In this document: positions 1-7,152 of the stretch, one piece after another | How the letters are laid out: the number at the start of each line of letters is the position of its first letter | Numbering within the stretch: the first letter of the stretch is position 1 | Assembly: GCA_947573385.1 (NCBI GenBank) | Contig: CANPFP010000007.1 | Location: 1-47,898, forward strand | Length of the DNA stretch: 47,898 bases | Source: an uncultured Bacillota bacterium | GTDB taxonomy: Bacteria; Bacillota; Clostridia; Oscillospirales; Oscillospiraceae | Reading direction: 5' to 3' | Notes under the pieces: model-generated | Database searches by the model: none | Told to the model about the DNA's origin: nothing | What the model saw: only the letters and a program-made list of their open reading frames with translations | Position numbers and translations under genes: made by a program

Positions 1-976
1 GCATAGCCCGCACCACGCCGATGGTGGTGAGCACCACGGCGGACAGGCCCAGAATAGCGCTGATGATATAGAGCACTGCCACCGCCTGCTTCTGAGTGAA
101 GCCCATGTCGATCAGCCGGTGGTGAATGTGGCCCCGGTCGGGAGCCATAGGGGACTGGCCGTGGGATACCCGGCGCAGGATGGCAAAGCAGGTGTCAAAG
201 ATGGGCAGGCCCAGCATGAGGAAGGGGACGGCAAAGGAGATGATGGCGTAGAACTTAAACAGTCCCTGAATGGACACCACTGCCAGAATGAAGCCCAGGA
301 AGGTGGAGCCAGTGTCCCCCATGAAAATCTTGGCCGGGTTCAGGTTGTAGGGCAGAAAGCCGATACAGGCTCCGGACAGGGCGGCCATGAGGATGGCCAC
401 GTCGGGCTCTTTCACGACGAGGGCGATAACCAGCAGGGTCATGGAGCTGATGGTGGACACGCCGCAGGCCAGGCCGTCCAGGCCGTCAATCAGGTTGACG
501 GCGTTGGTGATGCCCACGATCCACAGCACTGTGATGGGGATGGCCAGCCAGCCCAGCTCCCAGAAGGGGTCTTTGCTGAACAGGTTGGGGTTGGACAGAA
601 ACTCAATGCGGTTGCCCTCCAGGACGGCGATGAGGGCGGCTCCGATCTGCACAAAGAACTTGGGCAGGGCGGGCAGAGCAAAAATATCGTCCAGAATGCC
701 CAGAATCACAATAACAACGCTGCCCAGCAGCATACCCCGCAGCTCAGGGGTGAGGGGCACGAAGATGAGCACACTGAGGATGAAGCCAAAGAAGATGGCC
801 AGGCCACCCATACGGGGGATGGGGTGGTCATGCATCCGGCGGTTGTCCTTGGGGATGTCCACCGCTCCCACCCGGAAAGCCAGGGAACGGACCACTGGCG
901 TGGAGATCACAGCTACCAGGGCGGCAATGAGAAGGGAGGCCAGGGACATCCCTATGGCGGGAAGTTGGATTGTCAT
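1..976 (-). CDS. WecA/TagO-type undecaprenyl-phosphate glycosyl-1-phosphate transferase (3' end outside window)
   Basis: Membrane enzyme of the MraY/WecA superfamily that transfers an N-acetylhexosamine-1-phosphate from a UDP-sugar to undecaprenyl phosphate, the first step of teichoic-acid or other envelope glycan synthesis. The visible 325 codons show the family signatures in order: an Asp pair at about residues 96-97, NLIDGLDGLA at 161-170, GDTGST at 220-225 and the HIHH motif at about 283-286. The HIHH motif points to the WecA/TagO branch rather than MraY. Many hydrophobic segments alternate with short loops. The ATG at 976 follows an AGAGG ribosome site. The gene runs off the window, so the C-terminus is unseen. 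A GC-rich hairpin without a T-tract lies between it and trpS upstream. The family call is firm; the sugar substrate is not readable. Confidence 0.9.
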   Translation of the reverse strand, partial: MTIQLPAIGMSLASLLIAALVAVISTPVVRSLAFRVGAVDIPKDNRRMHDHPIPRMGGLAIFFGFILSVLIFVPLTPELRGMLLGSVVIVILGILDDIFALPALPKFFVQIGAALIAVLEGNRIEFLSNPNLFSKDPFWELGWLAIPITVLWIVGITNAVNLIDGLDGLACGVSTISSMTLLVIALVVKEPDVAILMAALSGACIGFLPYNLNPAKIFMGDTGSTFLGFILAVVSIQGLFKFYAIISFAVPFLMLGLPIFDTCFAILRRVSHGQSPMAPDRGHIHHRLIDMGFTQKQAVAVLYIISAILGLSAVVLTTIGVVRAM

Positions 977-1054
977 AGTTGAGGACCTCTTTTTATCTGT
1001 GGGTTAGCGTGACACAGGGCCAGGGCGCTGCCCTTGCCCTGCATGACGAGACGT

Positions 1055-2053
1055 TTACCGGGCCACAAACCCCACCTTTTTGTACACCTTACGCAGGGTC
1101 TTGTTAGCCACATAGGCGGCCTTTTCCGCTCCGGCTTTGTAGACCCCTTCCAGGTAGGCCTTGTCGGCCAGAATGCGGGTGGTCTCCTCCCGGATGGGGC
1201 GCAGGGTCTCCACCACGGCGTCGCCCACAGCGGGCTTGAATTTGCCATAGCCCTGGCCGGCGAACTCCGTCTCGATCTCGTCGAAGGTTTTCCCGGTGAC
1301 GGCGGCGTAGATGTTCATGAGATTGGCCACGCCGGGCTTGTTGGCGGGGTCGTAGCGGACAGGATTTTCCGTGTCGCTGTCGGTAATGGCCCGCTTGAAC
1401 TTGCGGGCGATGTCCTCCGGCTTCTCCATCAGGAAAACGCAGCCCTCGGGGATGGATTTGCTCATTTTGCTGTCCGGGGTGGTCAGACCCATCACCCGGG
1501 CGCCCGTCTTGGGGATATAAGGCTCGGGCATTTTGAATACGTCGCCGTAGATGCCATTGAACCGCTGAACAATGTTCCGGGTCAGCTCCACATGCTGCTT
1601 CTGGTCCTCGCCCACGGGGACGAAGTCGGGCTGATAGAGCAGGATATCCGCCGCCATCAAGGCGGGATAGGTGAACAGGCCGCCGTTGATGTTGTCCTTG
1701 TGCTTGGCGGACTTATCCTTGAACTGGGTCATGCGGCTGAGCTCGCCGAACATGGTGTAGCAGTTGAGCACCCAGCCCAGTTCGGCGTGCTGGGGGACGT
1801 GGGACTGGATAAACAGGGTGTTTTTCTCCGGGTCCAGGCCGCAGGCGATGTACTGGGCCAGCTGCTCCAGGGTGCGGCGGCGCAGGTCGGCGGGGGTCTG
1901 GCGGACGGTGATGGTGTGCATGTCCGCCATGAAATAGTAGCAGTCAAACTCCTCGGCCCGGGCCGCCCAGTTCTTGATGGCGCCCAGGTAGTTGCCCAGA
2001 TGCAGGTCGCCGCTGGGCTGGATGCCGGAGAGCATTACTTTTTTCTCGTCCAT
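1055..2053 (-). CDS. trpS: Tryptophanyl-tRNA synthetase
   Basis: Cytoplasmic class I aminoacyl-tRNA synthetase that charges tRNA-Trp. It is 332 residues, the usual bacterial length. The HIGH-type nucleotide motif is PSGDLHLGN (13-21) and the second signature KMSKS is at 196-200. The Rossmann catalytic core is followed by a helical C-terminal anticodon-binding part. The ATG at 2053 was chosen because AAAGGAG lies just upstream and the protein then begins MDEKKVMLSG, as expected for TrpRS. A sigma-A-like promoter sits about 60 bases upstream. The leader carries only a small hairpin (2078-2093) and no T-box sequence, so control by tryptophan is not evident here. Confidence 0.97.
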   Translation of the reverse strand: MDEKKVMLSGIQPSGDLHLGNYLGAIKNWAARAEEFDCYYFMADMHTITVRQTPADLRRRTLEQLAQYIACGLDPEKNTLFIQSHVPQHAELGWVLNCYTMFGELSRMTQFKDKSAKHKDNINGGLFTYPALMAADILLYQPDFVPVGEDQKQHVELTRNIVQRFNGIYGDVFKMPEPYIPKTGARVMGLTTPDSKMSKSIPEGCVFLMEKPEDIARKFKRAITDSDTENPVRYDPANKPGVANLMNIYAAVTGKTFDEIETEFAGQGYGKFKPAVGDAVVETLRPIREETTRILADKAYLEGVYKAGAEKAAYVANKTLRKVYKKVGFVAR

Positions 2054-2110
2054 GTGTCGTTGCTCCTTTATTCCAGAGCGCCGGTAACGGCGCCCATATA
2101 ATGTCACTGT

Positions 2111-2139
2111 ATTGTATCATCTTCGAGTGAAAAAGGCAA
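2111..2139 (-). promoter_or_regulatory. Probable sigma-A promoter of trpS
   Basis: Read on the minus strand, TTGCCT and TACAAT are separated by 17 bases, about 60 bases before the trpS start. The transcript leader would include a GCGCCG/CGGCGC hairpin at 2078-2093 just ahead of the ribosome site. Confidence 0.55.
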
Positions 2140-2227
2140 CAGGTTTGGACACAGAGAGGGGATAAAAAAGGAATTGTTTCCAATTTGGACATAATATGTT
2201 ATGATAGGTGGGAAAGGGGGATTTCCC

Positions 2228-2473
2228 GTGTCCTGGTATGTCTATATTCTCCGATGCGGCGATGGTACGCTGTACACCGGCATCACCGATGACATTCCCC
2301 GCCGTCTGGCCGTCCACCGGGTGGGGAAGGGGGCCAAATACACCCGGGGGAGAGGACCTCTGGAGCTGGTATATCAGGAACAGGTCCCCGACAAATCCGC
2401 CGCCCTGCGCAGGGAGTTCCAGATCAAGCGGCTGACAAGGCGCGAGAAGGAAGCTTTGATCGCAAAAAACTAG
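2228..2473 (+). CDS. GIY-YIG nuclease-fold small protein (UPF0213/YhbQ type)
   Basis: Small single-domain protein of the GIY-YIG superfamily, related to the UvrC nuclease domain and to YhbQ. The sequence shows YVYILRC (the GIY-equivalent strand), LYTGIT (the YIG-equivalent strand), then a conserved Arg in the PRRLAVH helix and a late Glu (LELVYQE). It is about 81 residues, typical of stand-alone members; the cellular role of this family is not well established. I prefer the GTG at 2228, which has a GGGGGA ribosome site 6 bases upstream and gives the usual (M)SWYVYILRC start. An ATG at 2201 would add nine residues but lacks a ribosome site. It ends at a bidirectional terminator shared with the convergent membrane-protein gene. 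Confidence 0.85.
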   Translation: MSWYVYILRCGDGTLYTGITDDIPRRLAVHRVGKGAKYTRGRGPLELVYQEQVPDKSAALRREFQIKRLTRREKEALIAKN

Positions 2474-2501
2474 GACCGTCCGCAGAATACGGACGGTCCT
2501 A
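2471..2501. terminator. Bidirectional intrinsic terminator
   Basis: A perfect 12-bp stem (arms 2471-2482 and 2490-2501) with a 7-base loop. On the minus strand it is followed by six T, so it best serves the 581-aa membrane protein gene. On the plus strand the trailing tract is only GTTT. The left arm begins at the stop codon of the GIY-YIG gene. Confidence 0.85.
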
Positions 2502-2508
2502 GTTTGGC

Positions 2509-4254
2509 TCAAAGGGTGTCTCGGTCGGCCGGGAAAGTGCTGTATGTCTCATGGGAGACACGCTCGTTAATATGCAGCACATATCCGTCGTAGATGGAGA
2601 CCGGGGCCACATGATCCAAGTTGGACGGGATGGGCTCCGCATATTCAATGGTGACGGTGTCCTCGATGTTCAAGGTGACCACCTCACGGTTTTGGGCGGC
2701 AGACAGGGAGTAAAAGACCTCCTCGCCCTCCAGGCGGATGAAGTAGAAGGAGTTGCCCTCAATAACGGCGGTCCTGATCTCGGCAACTTTGCCCTTTGCT
2801 TCGGTCTGGGGAGGCTGTTCCGTCTGGGTGATGCCCTTGTCCCGGAGCATCTGGATATAGCTCTGCTCACAGGCGGATACGGTGGTCCCCGTGGCCACAA
2901 TCTGGTACTGAGCCACATTGACCATGGCGTAGGTCTTCACCAGGTTGGTGGCGTCCTTCAAGGGGATGAAATAGGTGGGCTCCCCGGCGATGTTCAGCAG
3001 CAAGGGGAAGGTGGCGGTGTAGCCCAGGTCCTGAACTACGCCCTGGGCAGAGGCCATAGCGGCGTATTCGGTGGCGCCGGGGGCGGTGTAAAAATGGGTC
3101 TCCTTGGTGCGCATGTTACACAGCAGAAAGCCCAGGTTGGACTGGTCAGCGTTGGCGGAGGTGACGCCGGTGTAGGCGTACACGTCGTCGTTCATGGCGA
3201 TATAGTTGTAGCCGCTGGTGGTCTGGGTCACATCCCGCTGGCCCAGAACAGAGTTGATGAAGCCATGGACCAGGGTGCCGTAGTAGTCGTATTGCTGCAT
3301 AATGAGGTTAGGGACATAGAGGGTGTCTACCCAGTTGGGGACCTCCTCGTGGTAGGTGCTCTCGCCGGTGACGGCGTCCACCAGTACCGCGCCCTGGATA
3401 TCCATCCCGCCGAACAGGCCGATGCGCTTTACTACCCGAGGAGCAATCCACCAGGGATGGCCGCTCTCGTCGATTTCAAACTCGGGCGTGGCGAACATCA
3501 TGGTGGGATACTGGAAACGCAGGTGGCGCATGATATTCCGGTTCAGGGGCTCAGAGAATGAATACTTGATCCCCTCGGTCAGCCGCACTACCTTGGCCTC
3601 CTGAGTCACCATGTCCACCACCACGTAGGCAGGCAGGCCGTTTCCACGGTTGGTAAACCACTTAATCAGGTCGGCGTATGCGATGGGGGCCACCCGGACG
3701 GGCCGACCTTGGTAGTTGATTTGGGTGGAGTCGTTGGAGTACTCGAACTGGCTGACCATGTCGCTAAGGGTGCCCATCTGCCGGTCGCCCAGATAGTTGG
3801 CGGAGTCCCGGTCCAAAGTGGGAATCTCGTTGAAGGAAATTTGTGCCACGTCGGCAGCAAAGTCGCCGGTTTGGACGGTGAGCAGCTCCCGGTATGCAGC
3901 AGCCCGGAAAATGGGCATGGAGATGATTTGCCCCACAACGTACACCACAATGATGGCGGCGAAGAGGATTAATACAGGCAGACAGCTCTTTTTGACAAAT
4001 TGAAACCACTCTTTCAGCTTCTCCTTGGGAGTGCGTACCACAGAATCGTCTGCCGGCTTGACGGACAGGGCAAAGATACTGACGGTGTACACAACGCACA
4101 GCAGAGCCAGAAAGCTGTAAAAGTCGCCGGATTGGGGATTGATGGCGGGCAGTGATACATAGAAGTACACAAAGCCCACCGCCGCCGTAATCAGCAGGCT
4201 GACCAGCAGACTTCCGCCCTGTCCCATGGGCTTTCGATTCTTTTTTTCTTTCAA
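2509..4254 (-). CDS. Conserved membrane protein with three N-terminal TM segments and a large extracytoplasmic domain, function unknown
   Basis: I do not recognise a characterised function for this 581-residue protein. Hydrophobic segments at about residues 15-35, 46-64 and 91-113 precede a roughly 460-residue soluble region. With a Lys/Arg-rich N-terminus inside, that region would lie outside the cell. The C-terminal domain has many Tyr and Trp residues and the phrase DAVTGESTYHEEVPNW, reminiscent of PepSY-like extracellular folds, but this is only a resemblance. The start is a TTG with AGAGGAG 9 bases upstream; an ATG at codon 10 is the alternative. The gene stands alone between a tRNA and a convergent gene and ends at a strong terminator, so the context gives no functional hint. 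Confidence 0.75.
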   Translation of the reverse strand: MKEKKNRKPMGQGGSLLVSLLITAAVGFVYFYVSLPAINPQSGDFYSFLALLCVVYTVSIFALSVKPADDSVVRTPKEKLKEWFQFVKKSCLPVLILFAAIIVVYVVGQIISMPIFRAAAYRELLTVQTGDFAADVAQISFNEIPTLDRDSANYLGDRQMGTLSDMVSQFEYSNDSTQINYQGRPVRVAPIAYADLIKWFTNRGNGLPAYVVVDMVTQEAKVVRLTEGIKYSFSEPLNRNIMRHLRFQYPTMMFATPEFEIDESGHPWWIAPRVVKRIGLFGGMDIQGAVLVDAVTGESTYHEEVPNWVDTLYVPNLIMQQYDYYGTLVHGFINSVLGQRDVTQTTSGYNYIAMNDDVYAYTGVTSANADQSNLGFLLCNMRTKETHFYTAPGATEYAAMASAQGVVQDLGYTATFPLLLNIAGEPTYFIPLKDATNLVKTYAMVNVAQYQIVATGTTVSACEQSYIQMLRDKGITQTEQPPQTEAKGKVAEIRTAVIEGNSFYFIRLEGEEVFYSLSAAQNREVVTLNIEDTVTIEYAEPIPSNLDHVAPVSIYDGYVLHINERVSHETYSTFPADRDTL

Positions 4255-4438
4255 AATAAAATTCTCCTCTTTTCAAAATTTGCATAGGAAGGGAAATCTT
4301 ACTTAATAGGATATACGCTTTTCTCCAAAAAAGCAATGAACAAAAGATTAAATTTGAGAATGTCCCAATTTTCCAGCATCCACGCCGATGTGTAAGAATA
4401 TGGCGCAAGAGGAGGGAACAGCCCCCAAAAATAAGAAA

Positions 4439-4471
4439 AACCGGGTCTCTCAAATTTGAGAAAACCCAGTT
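4439..4471 (-). terminator. Intrinsic terminator of tRNA-Leu
   Basis: An imperfect long stem built around CTCAAATTTGAG, with GGGT/ACCC and AAC/GTT outer arms, directly downstream of the tRNA. A T-rich stretch (TTTTTCTTATTTTT) follows on the minus strand. Confidence 0.7.
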
Positions 4472-4479
4472 ATTTCAAA

Positions 4480-4566
4480 TGGTGCCGGTGGGGGGACTCG
4501 AACCCCCACGCCATCGCTGGCGGCGGATTTTGAATCCGCTACGTCTACCAATTCCATCACACCGGC
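4480..4566 (-). tRNA. tRNA-Leu (CAA)
   Basis: An 87-base gene including encoded CCA. The acceptor arms GCCGGTG and CACCGGC pair perfectly. The anticodon loop is TTCAAAA (anticodon CAA, codon UUG). A long variable arm (CGCCAGCGATGGCG region) gives the class II shape, and a T-loop TTCGAGT is present. It has its own promoter upstream and terminator downstream, and marks the left border of a decayed mobile-element region. Confidence 0.96.
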
Positions 4567-4589
4567 AAGTATGAAACAAGATATGATGT

Positions 4590-4618
4590 ATTATACACTA
4601 TATTACTCTACTTGGCAA
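4590..4618 (-). promoter_or_regulatory. Sigma-A promoter of tRNA-Leu
   Basis: On the minus strand TTGCCA is 17 bases from a perfect TATAAT, about 24 bases before the tRNA 5' end. The IS3-like end starts immediately upstream, so the insertion stopped just short of the promoter. Confidence 0.8.
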
Positions 4619-4732
4619 GTGCAATTTTGATATAGTACAAAAAAAGTAGACACTTCCAACTCACGAAAAAGGAGTAAAATAATGAGAGTAAGGAAGGTGC
4701 ATAAAATGGCGCAAGGACAAAGGAAGTATGAG
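4619..4732 (+). mobile_element. IS3-family-like left end remnant with the first codons of orfA
   Basis: An AT-rich segment containing AAAAAAAGTAGACACTT, an end motif I associate with Firmicutes IS3-type elements. It is followed by a ribosome site and an ATG at 4706 that opens MAQGQRKYE, resembling the start of IS3 OrfA transposases. Homology stops at about 4732, exactly where the opposite-strand HipA-like sequence begins. Only about 110 bases of the element remain. The assignment rests on pattern memory of the end and the OrfA start, so the family is tentative. Confidence 0.5.
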
Positions 4733-5291
4733 AAGCGTAGGCTTCACAGTACGGCTTACGTCCACTATTGGAAGCATCGCATGTCCCACCCTTGTAGAGA
4801 AAGATACCGTCACCCTCAATTAGCAGCCACGCCTTGGGGAGCATCCCACTGGTGGTAAGCTCTGGGGAAGTGGTGAACGTCTCATGGCTCTGGCCCGCGC
4901 CAGTGTAGGCTACCAGTGCAAGTATTTTAGAGAAACGGTTCTCATAGAGGTTATATGCTTCATACGTCCCTTCAAAGCCCTTTGGGACGATCCAATAGCC
5001 ATCATTCAAAGAGAGACCCTTACAAACGTCAATAATCCCTTTGGTATCGTTTTGGCTCAGATTCAAGGTTTTGAGTATCTGATCCACAAAGGTGCGGTTT
5101 TTGGGAATGACCCTTCTGCTGAGCCAGCGGATGATTCCCTCGCTGGTCTGCTCCAAATCCAGCGGCATAAGAGGAGCGTACTCCTCCTGCACAGAGATAA
5201 TATTGGCAACGAGTCCATCCAGTTCCTGCTTTTCCAGGGAAAAGCGCATCAGTTCGGTATTATAAAGACGCAGACTGTAAATATCGCTCAT
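4731..5291 (-). pseudogene. Truncated HipA-like kinase gene (N-terminal part only)
   Basis: The first about 187 residues resemble the HipA-like/CtkA-type proteins of Clostridia, with a central stretch running from PLMPLDLEQT through WIVPKGFEGTY to the kinase-domain opening LYKGGT...GRKPYCEAYAS. In intact relatives the ATP-binding and catalytic segments would follow. Here the frame runs into the IS3-like end at 4731 and continues as 41 unrelated hydrophobic codons to a stop at 4608. The ATG at 5291 has an excellent AAAGGAGG site. The catalytic half is missing, so a functional toxin kinase is unlikely. The HipA family call is by recollection of the family pattern. Confidence 0.6.
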
Positions 5292-5483
5292 AGGAACCTC
5301 CTTTCTGTGCGGCCAGTGAAAAGTTGATAGTATTTTACCATAGAAATTGGTATCAGACAAGCGGTGTCAGCTGATGTTTTCTATGTACGACAAAACGGAC
5401 AGGAATAATTATGAATAAAGCGCCCACTATTCAGGTGAGGAATATAGCGTTTCCCCTTGACTTTCAAAATGTTATGAAAAAAG

Positions 5484-5516
5484 CACAAAACCTTCGGAAA
5501 AATCGAAGGTTTTGTG
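5484..5516 (-). terminator. Intrinsic terminator of the former tRNA-Arg
   Basis: A perfect 13-bp stem (arms 5484-5496 and 5504-5516) with a 7-base loop, followed on the minus strand by CTTTTTT. It lies 8 bases beyond the CCA of the tRNA-Arg 3' half, so it is the original terminator of that tRNA. Confidence 0.85.
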
Positions 5517-5523
5517 TTGCTAA

Positions 5524-5567
5524 TGGCACCTGCGGGAGGATTCGAACCTCTGGTCTACCGCTTAGGA
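5524..5567 (-). pseudogene. 3' half of tRNA-Arg (CCT), probable integration (att) scar
   Basis: Read on the minus strand, the segment starts inside the anticodon loop (TCCTAA, anticodon CCT). It continues through the anticodon 3' arm GCGGT, the variable loop, a T-arm with TTCGAAT, the acceptor 3' arm CGCAGGT and CCA. The 5' half (acceptor 5' arm, D-arm) is absent: the sequence before the anticodon loop is unrelated. Retention of anticodon loop to 3' end is the usual footprint of an integrase attachment site within a tRNA gene. A relic integrase lies about 0.55 kb away. Confidence 0.75.
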
Positions 5568-5723
5568 ATACACCCCAGGGCGGTTTTTTGGATGCCAACC
5601 AAGTCCAACAAATTCAGTGTTTTCAAGGCTTTTCAGTCTTTTTACTGTCCTCCACTCACAAGGTTTTCACAGCTAAGAACGGGCTTTTTTAAGTGGTTTC
5701 TTAGACGGGTTCTTAGGACGTGT
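5568..5723. other. Non-coding junction of the decayed element
   Basis: T-rich sequence between the tRNA-Arg scar and the IS5 tail. It has a short repeated TTCTTAG motif near 5698-5718 and no convincing coding frame. It is probably the internal end of the former integrated element. Confidence 0.35.
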
Positions 5724-5945
5724 TCACATAAGAGCGTCCACAGCAAGAGCAAAATAGACAAAAGTCAAAAAGATGACATCAAGTTTGACATAGCGGGTAA
5801 AAATACGGCGAAAACGCTTGATGCGACGAAAAAGTCTCTCAACCTGATTACGCTGTTTGTACAATTCCTTATCGTAGTCCCTTACCGTGGCCTGACCCAG
5901 GTTTCCAATTGGGTGAGGCTTAAGTTTGCTGCCATGAACCTCAAA
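5724..5945 (-). pseudogene. IS5-family transposase, C-terminal remnant
   Basis: The translated minus strand ends with YKQRNQVERLFRRIKRF, then TRYVKLDVIFLTFVYFALAV and a stop. This is the conserved C-terminal block of IS5/IS427-type DDE transposases, including the YxxRNxxER glutamate segment. The upstream two thirds of the gene are missing; homology fades near 5945 where other sequence begins. The adjacent ACGTGTTCACATAAG just beyond the stop could be part of the right inverted repeat. It is non-functional as it stands. Confidence 0.75.
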
Positions 5946-6026
5946 AAGCTGGCAAGATGGAAGACAAAGCGACAACGCTCCGCTCCTTTCCCTCCTCTAT
6001 CCTTTTATTTATCTATACTGCATTTT

Positions 6027-6064
6027 GCGGCCTGCCTGGTTCCTTCCAGGTCAGGCCGCTTTTC
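6027..6064 (+). terminator. Possible intrinsic terminator in the decayed region
   Basis: A GC-rich stem (GCGGCCTG with CAGGCCGC, plus CCTGG with CCAGG and one bulged T) is followed by TTTT. It probably belonged to a gene lost from the mobile remnant. Confidence 0.5.
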
Positions 6065-6098
6065 GACAAGCTGAAGCTGGCATATATTCAACAAATAT

Positions 6099-6386
6099 AT
6101 GTTTCCCTCGCCAGTCACAGGAGAGATGTATGGCCCGGACTGTGTAGGAAGATTACACAAAACCTTACTAAAAAAGGCCGGAATCACAGAAAAAGTAAGA
6201 TTTCGTGATCTTAGGCATACATTCGCGACCTTAGCAATCCAAAGCGGCGTGGACGCGAAAACAGTCTCCAGCATCTTGGGACACTACTCGGTGGGGTTTA
6301 CGCTGGACACCTACACCCATGTGACCGAAGACATGCAGAAAGAAGCGGCAAAGCGAGTGGGAGGTCTTATTGCCCAGGCAGTATAA
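6099..6386 (+). pseudogene. Tyrosine-type integrase, C-terminal catalytic remnant
   Basis: The 95 codons beginning MFPSPVTGEMYG match the end of phage/ICE integrases. They contain the catalytic HxxR box (FRDLRHTFATLA), the GHY(S) histidine region and the active-site tyrosine in LDTYTHVT. The N-terminal SAM-like and core-binding domains and the first catalytic arginine are missing, so the protein cannot recombine DNA. The in-frame ATG at 6099 falls within the conserved FPSP motif and is not a true start. It is the likely remnant of the element that used the tRNA-Arg scar at 5524-5567. Confidence 0.85.
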
Positions 6387-6504
6387 AGCGGAAAGGCTAT
6401 ACAGGAAAGAAAGAGGAAGCACTGAATAAAACCGGCGCTTCCTCGAAAAATTCCCGTTTGGGTCAGAGAAAAATCGAGCGGAGAAAAGATGACTAAAAAA
6501 TTGC

Positions 6505-6542
6505 AAAAATCCGCTGAAATCTGATAATTTCAGCGGATTTTT
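6505..6542 (-). terminator. Intrinsic terminator of tRNA-Pro
   Basis: A 16-bp perfect stem (arms 6505-6520 and 6527-6542) with a 6-base loop, starting at the last base of the tRNA CCA. The A/T outer arm supplies the U-tract. Confidence 0.85.
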
Positions 6543-6618
6543 GGTCCGAGTGGCGGGATTTGAACCCACGGTCTCTTGGACCCGAACCAAGCGCGATACC
6601 AAGCTTCGCCACACCCGG
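6542..6618 (-). tRNA. tRNA-Pro (CGG)
   Basis: A 77-base gene with encoded CCA. Acceptor arms are CCGGGTG and CACTCGG (one G-T pair), discriminator A. The anticodon arm is CTTGG-TTCGGGT-CCAAG (anticodon CGG) and the T-arm GTGGG-TTCAAAT-CCCGC has one mismatch. It borders the decayed mobile region on the right. Confidence 0.96.
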
Positions 6619-6689
6619 AAATTTGATGATTAACAGCTTTTTTGTCAACAAAACTAAAAAGAAATCAGAATCATCTTAATTTCTTTAAA

Positions 6690-6718
6690 ATGATATCAGA
6701 AACAAATGTGTTTGTCAA
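6690..6718 (-). promoter_or_regulatory. Probable promoter of tRNA-Pro
   Basis: On the minus strand a perfect TTGACA is 17 bases from TATCAT, about 70 bases before the tRNA. A second TTGACA closer to the gene has no good -10 partner. Confidence 0.55.
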
Positions 6719-7083
6719 CCCTTTAGACAAGCTGTTTTTCCCGTAGTTTCAACATGTTCAGTCCATTTTTTGGGCCTTTTAAATAAAAGACCCTGGCATA
6801 TTCCGGCGAAGCTTTGCTTTTATTAGGCGATATAAGAAACGCTGTGGCCAGGGTTTCCCCCAAAAAATTGAGAATCTTCTGCTCTGGACGGCAGGTTCAT
6901 TTTGGATACAAAGTTTCTGTAATTTTTTAGGATAATTGGAATGCAAATAAAGAAAAATTTGTTATTCTTATGAATTTATAACAACTTATACAATATCAGC
7001 TGGTCATTTCTAGTCAATTTTGCCCTTGCTTTGCATTTCGGAATTGGTTACAATGTGGTTACAAAAGTAACAGGGGTTGCTTT
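6719..7083. other. Long AT-rich intergenic region with an unexplained hairpin
   Basis: No coding frame is supported. An inverted repeat ACCCTGGC/GCCAGGGT (about 6790-6797 and 6847-6854) encloses 49 bases that contain smaller complementary pieces. Near 7045-7070 the motif GGTTACAA occurs twice, 12 bases apart. Farther right, repeats precede the SleB-like gene. Confidence 0.4.
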
Positions 7084-7118
7084 TGGTTGTCATAATTAAG
7101 ACCGTGGTTGTCATAATT
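7084..7118 (+). promoter_or_regulatory. Tandem 14-bp repeats upstream of the SleB-like gene (operator candidate)
   Basis: TGGTTGTCATAATT occurs at 7084-7097 and again at 7105-7118, centred 21 bases (two helical turns) apart. The second copy also forms TGTCA-TAATTT-TGACA. They end 34 bases before the ATG, so they are well placed to bind a regulator. No sigma-A -10 is clear. Confidence 0.45.
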
Positions 7119-7152
7119 TTGACATAACTTCAATCCAAAAGGAGTGCAGACA

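Noticed and set aside
119-1007. Plus-strand open frames across the first kilobase
   Set aside because: They are low-complexity (Gly, His, Gln rich) antisense frames of the WecA/TagO-type gene.
1016-1043. Terminator between trpS and the WecA/TagO-type gene
   Set aside because: The GC-rich stem has no T-tract on the minus strand; read-through is likely.
2054-2200. A T-box or other riboswitch before trpS
   Set aside because: The leader is short and has only a small hairpin; no T-box consensus sequence is present.
4608-5360. A working HipA-type toxin-antitoxin system
   Set aside because: The kinase half is missing and no HipB-like partner is seen next to it.
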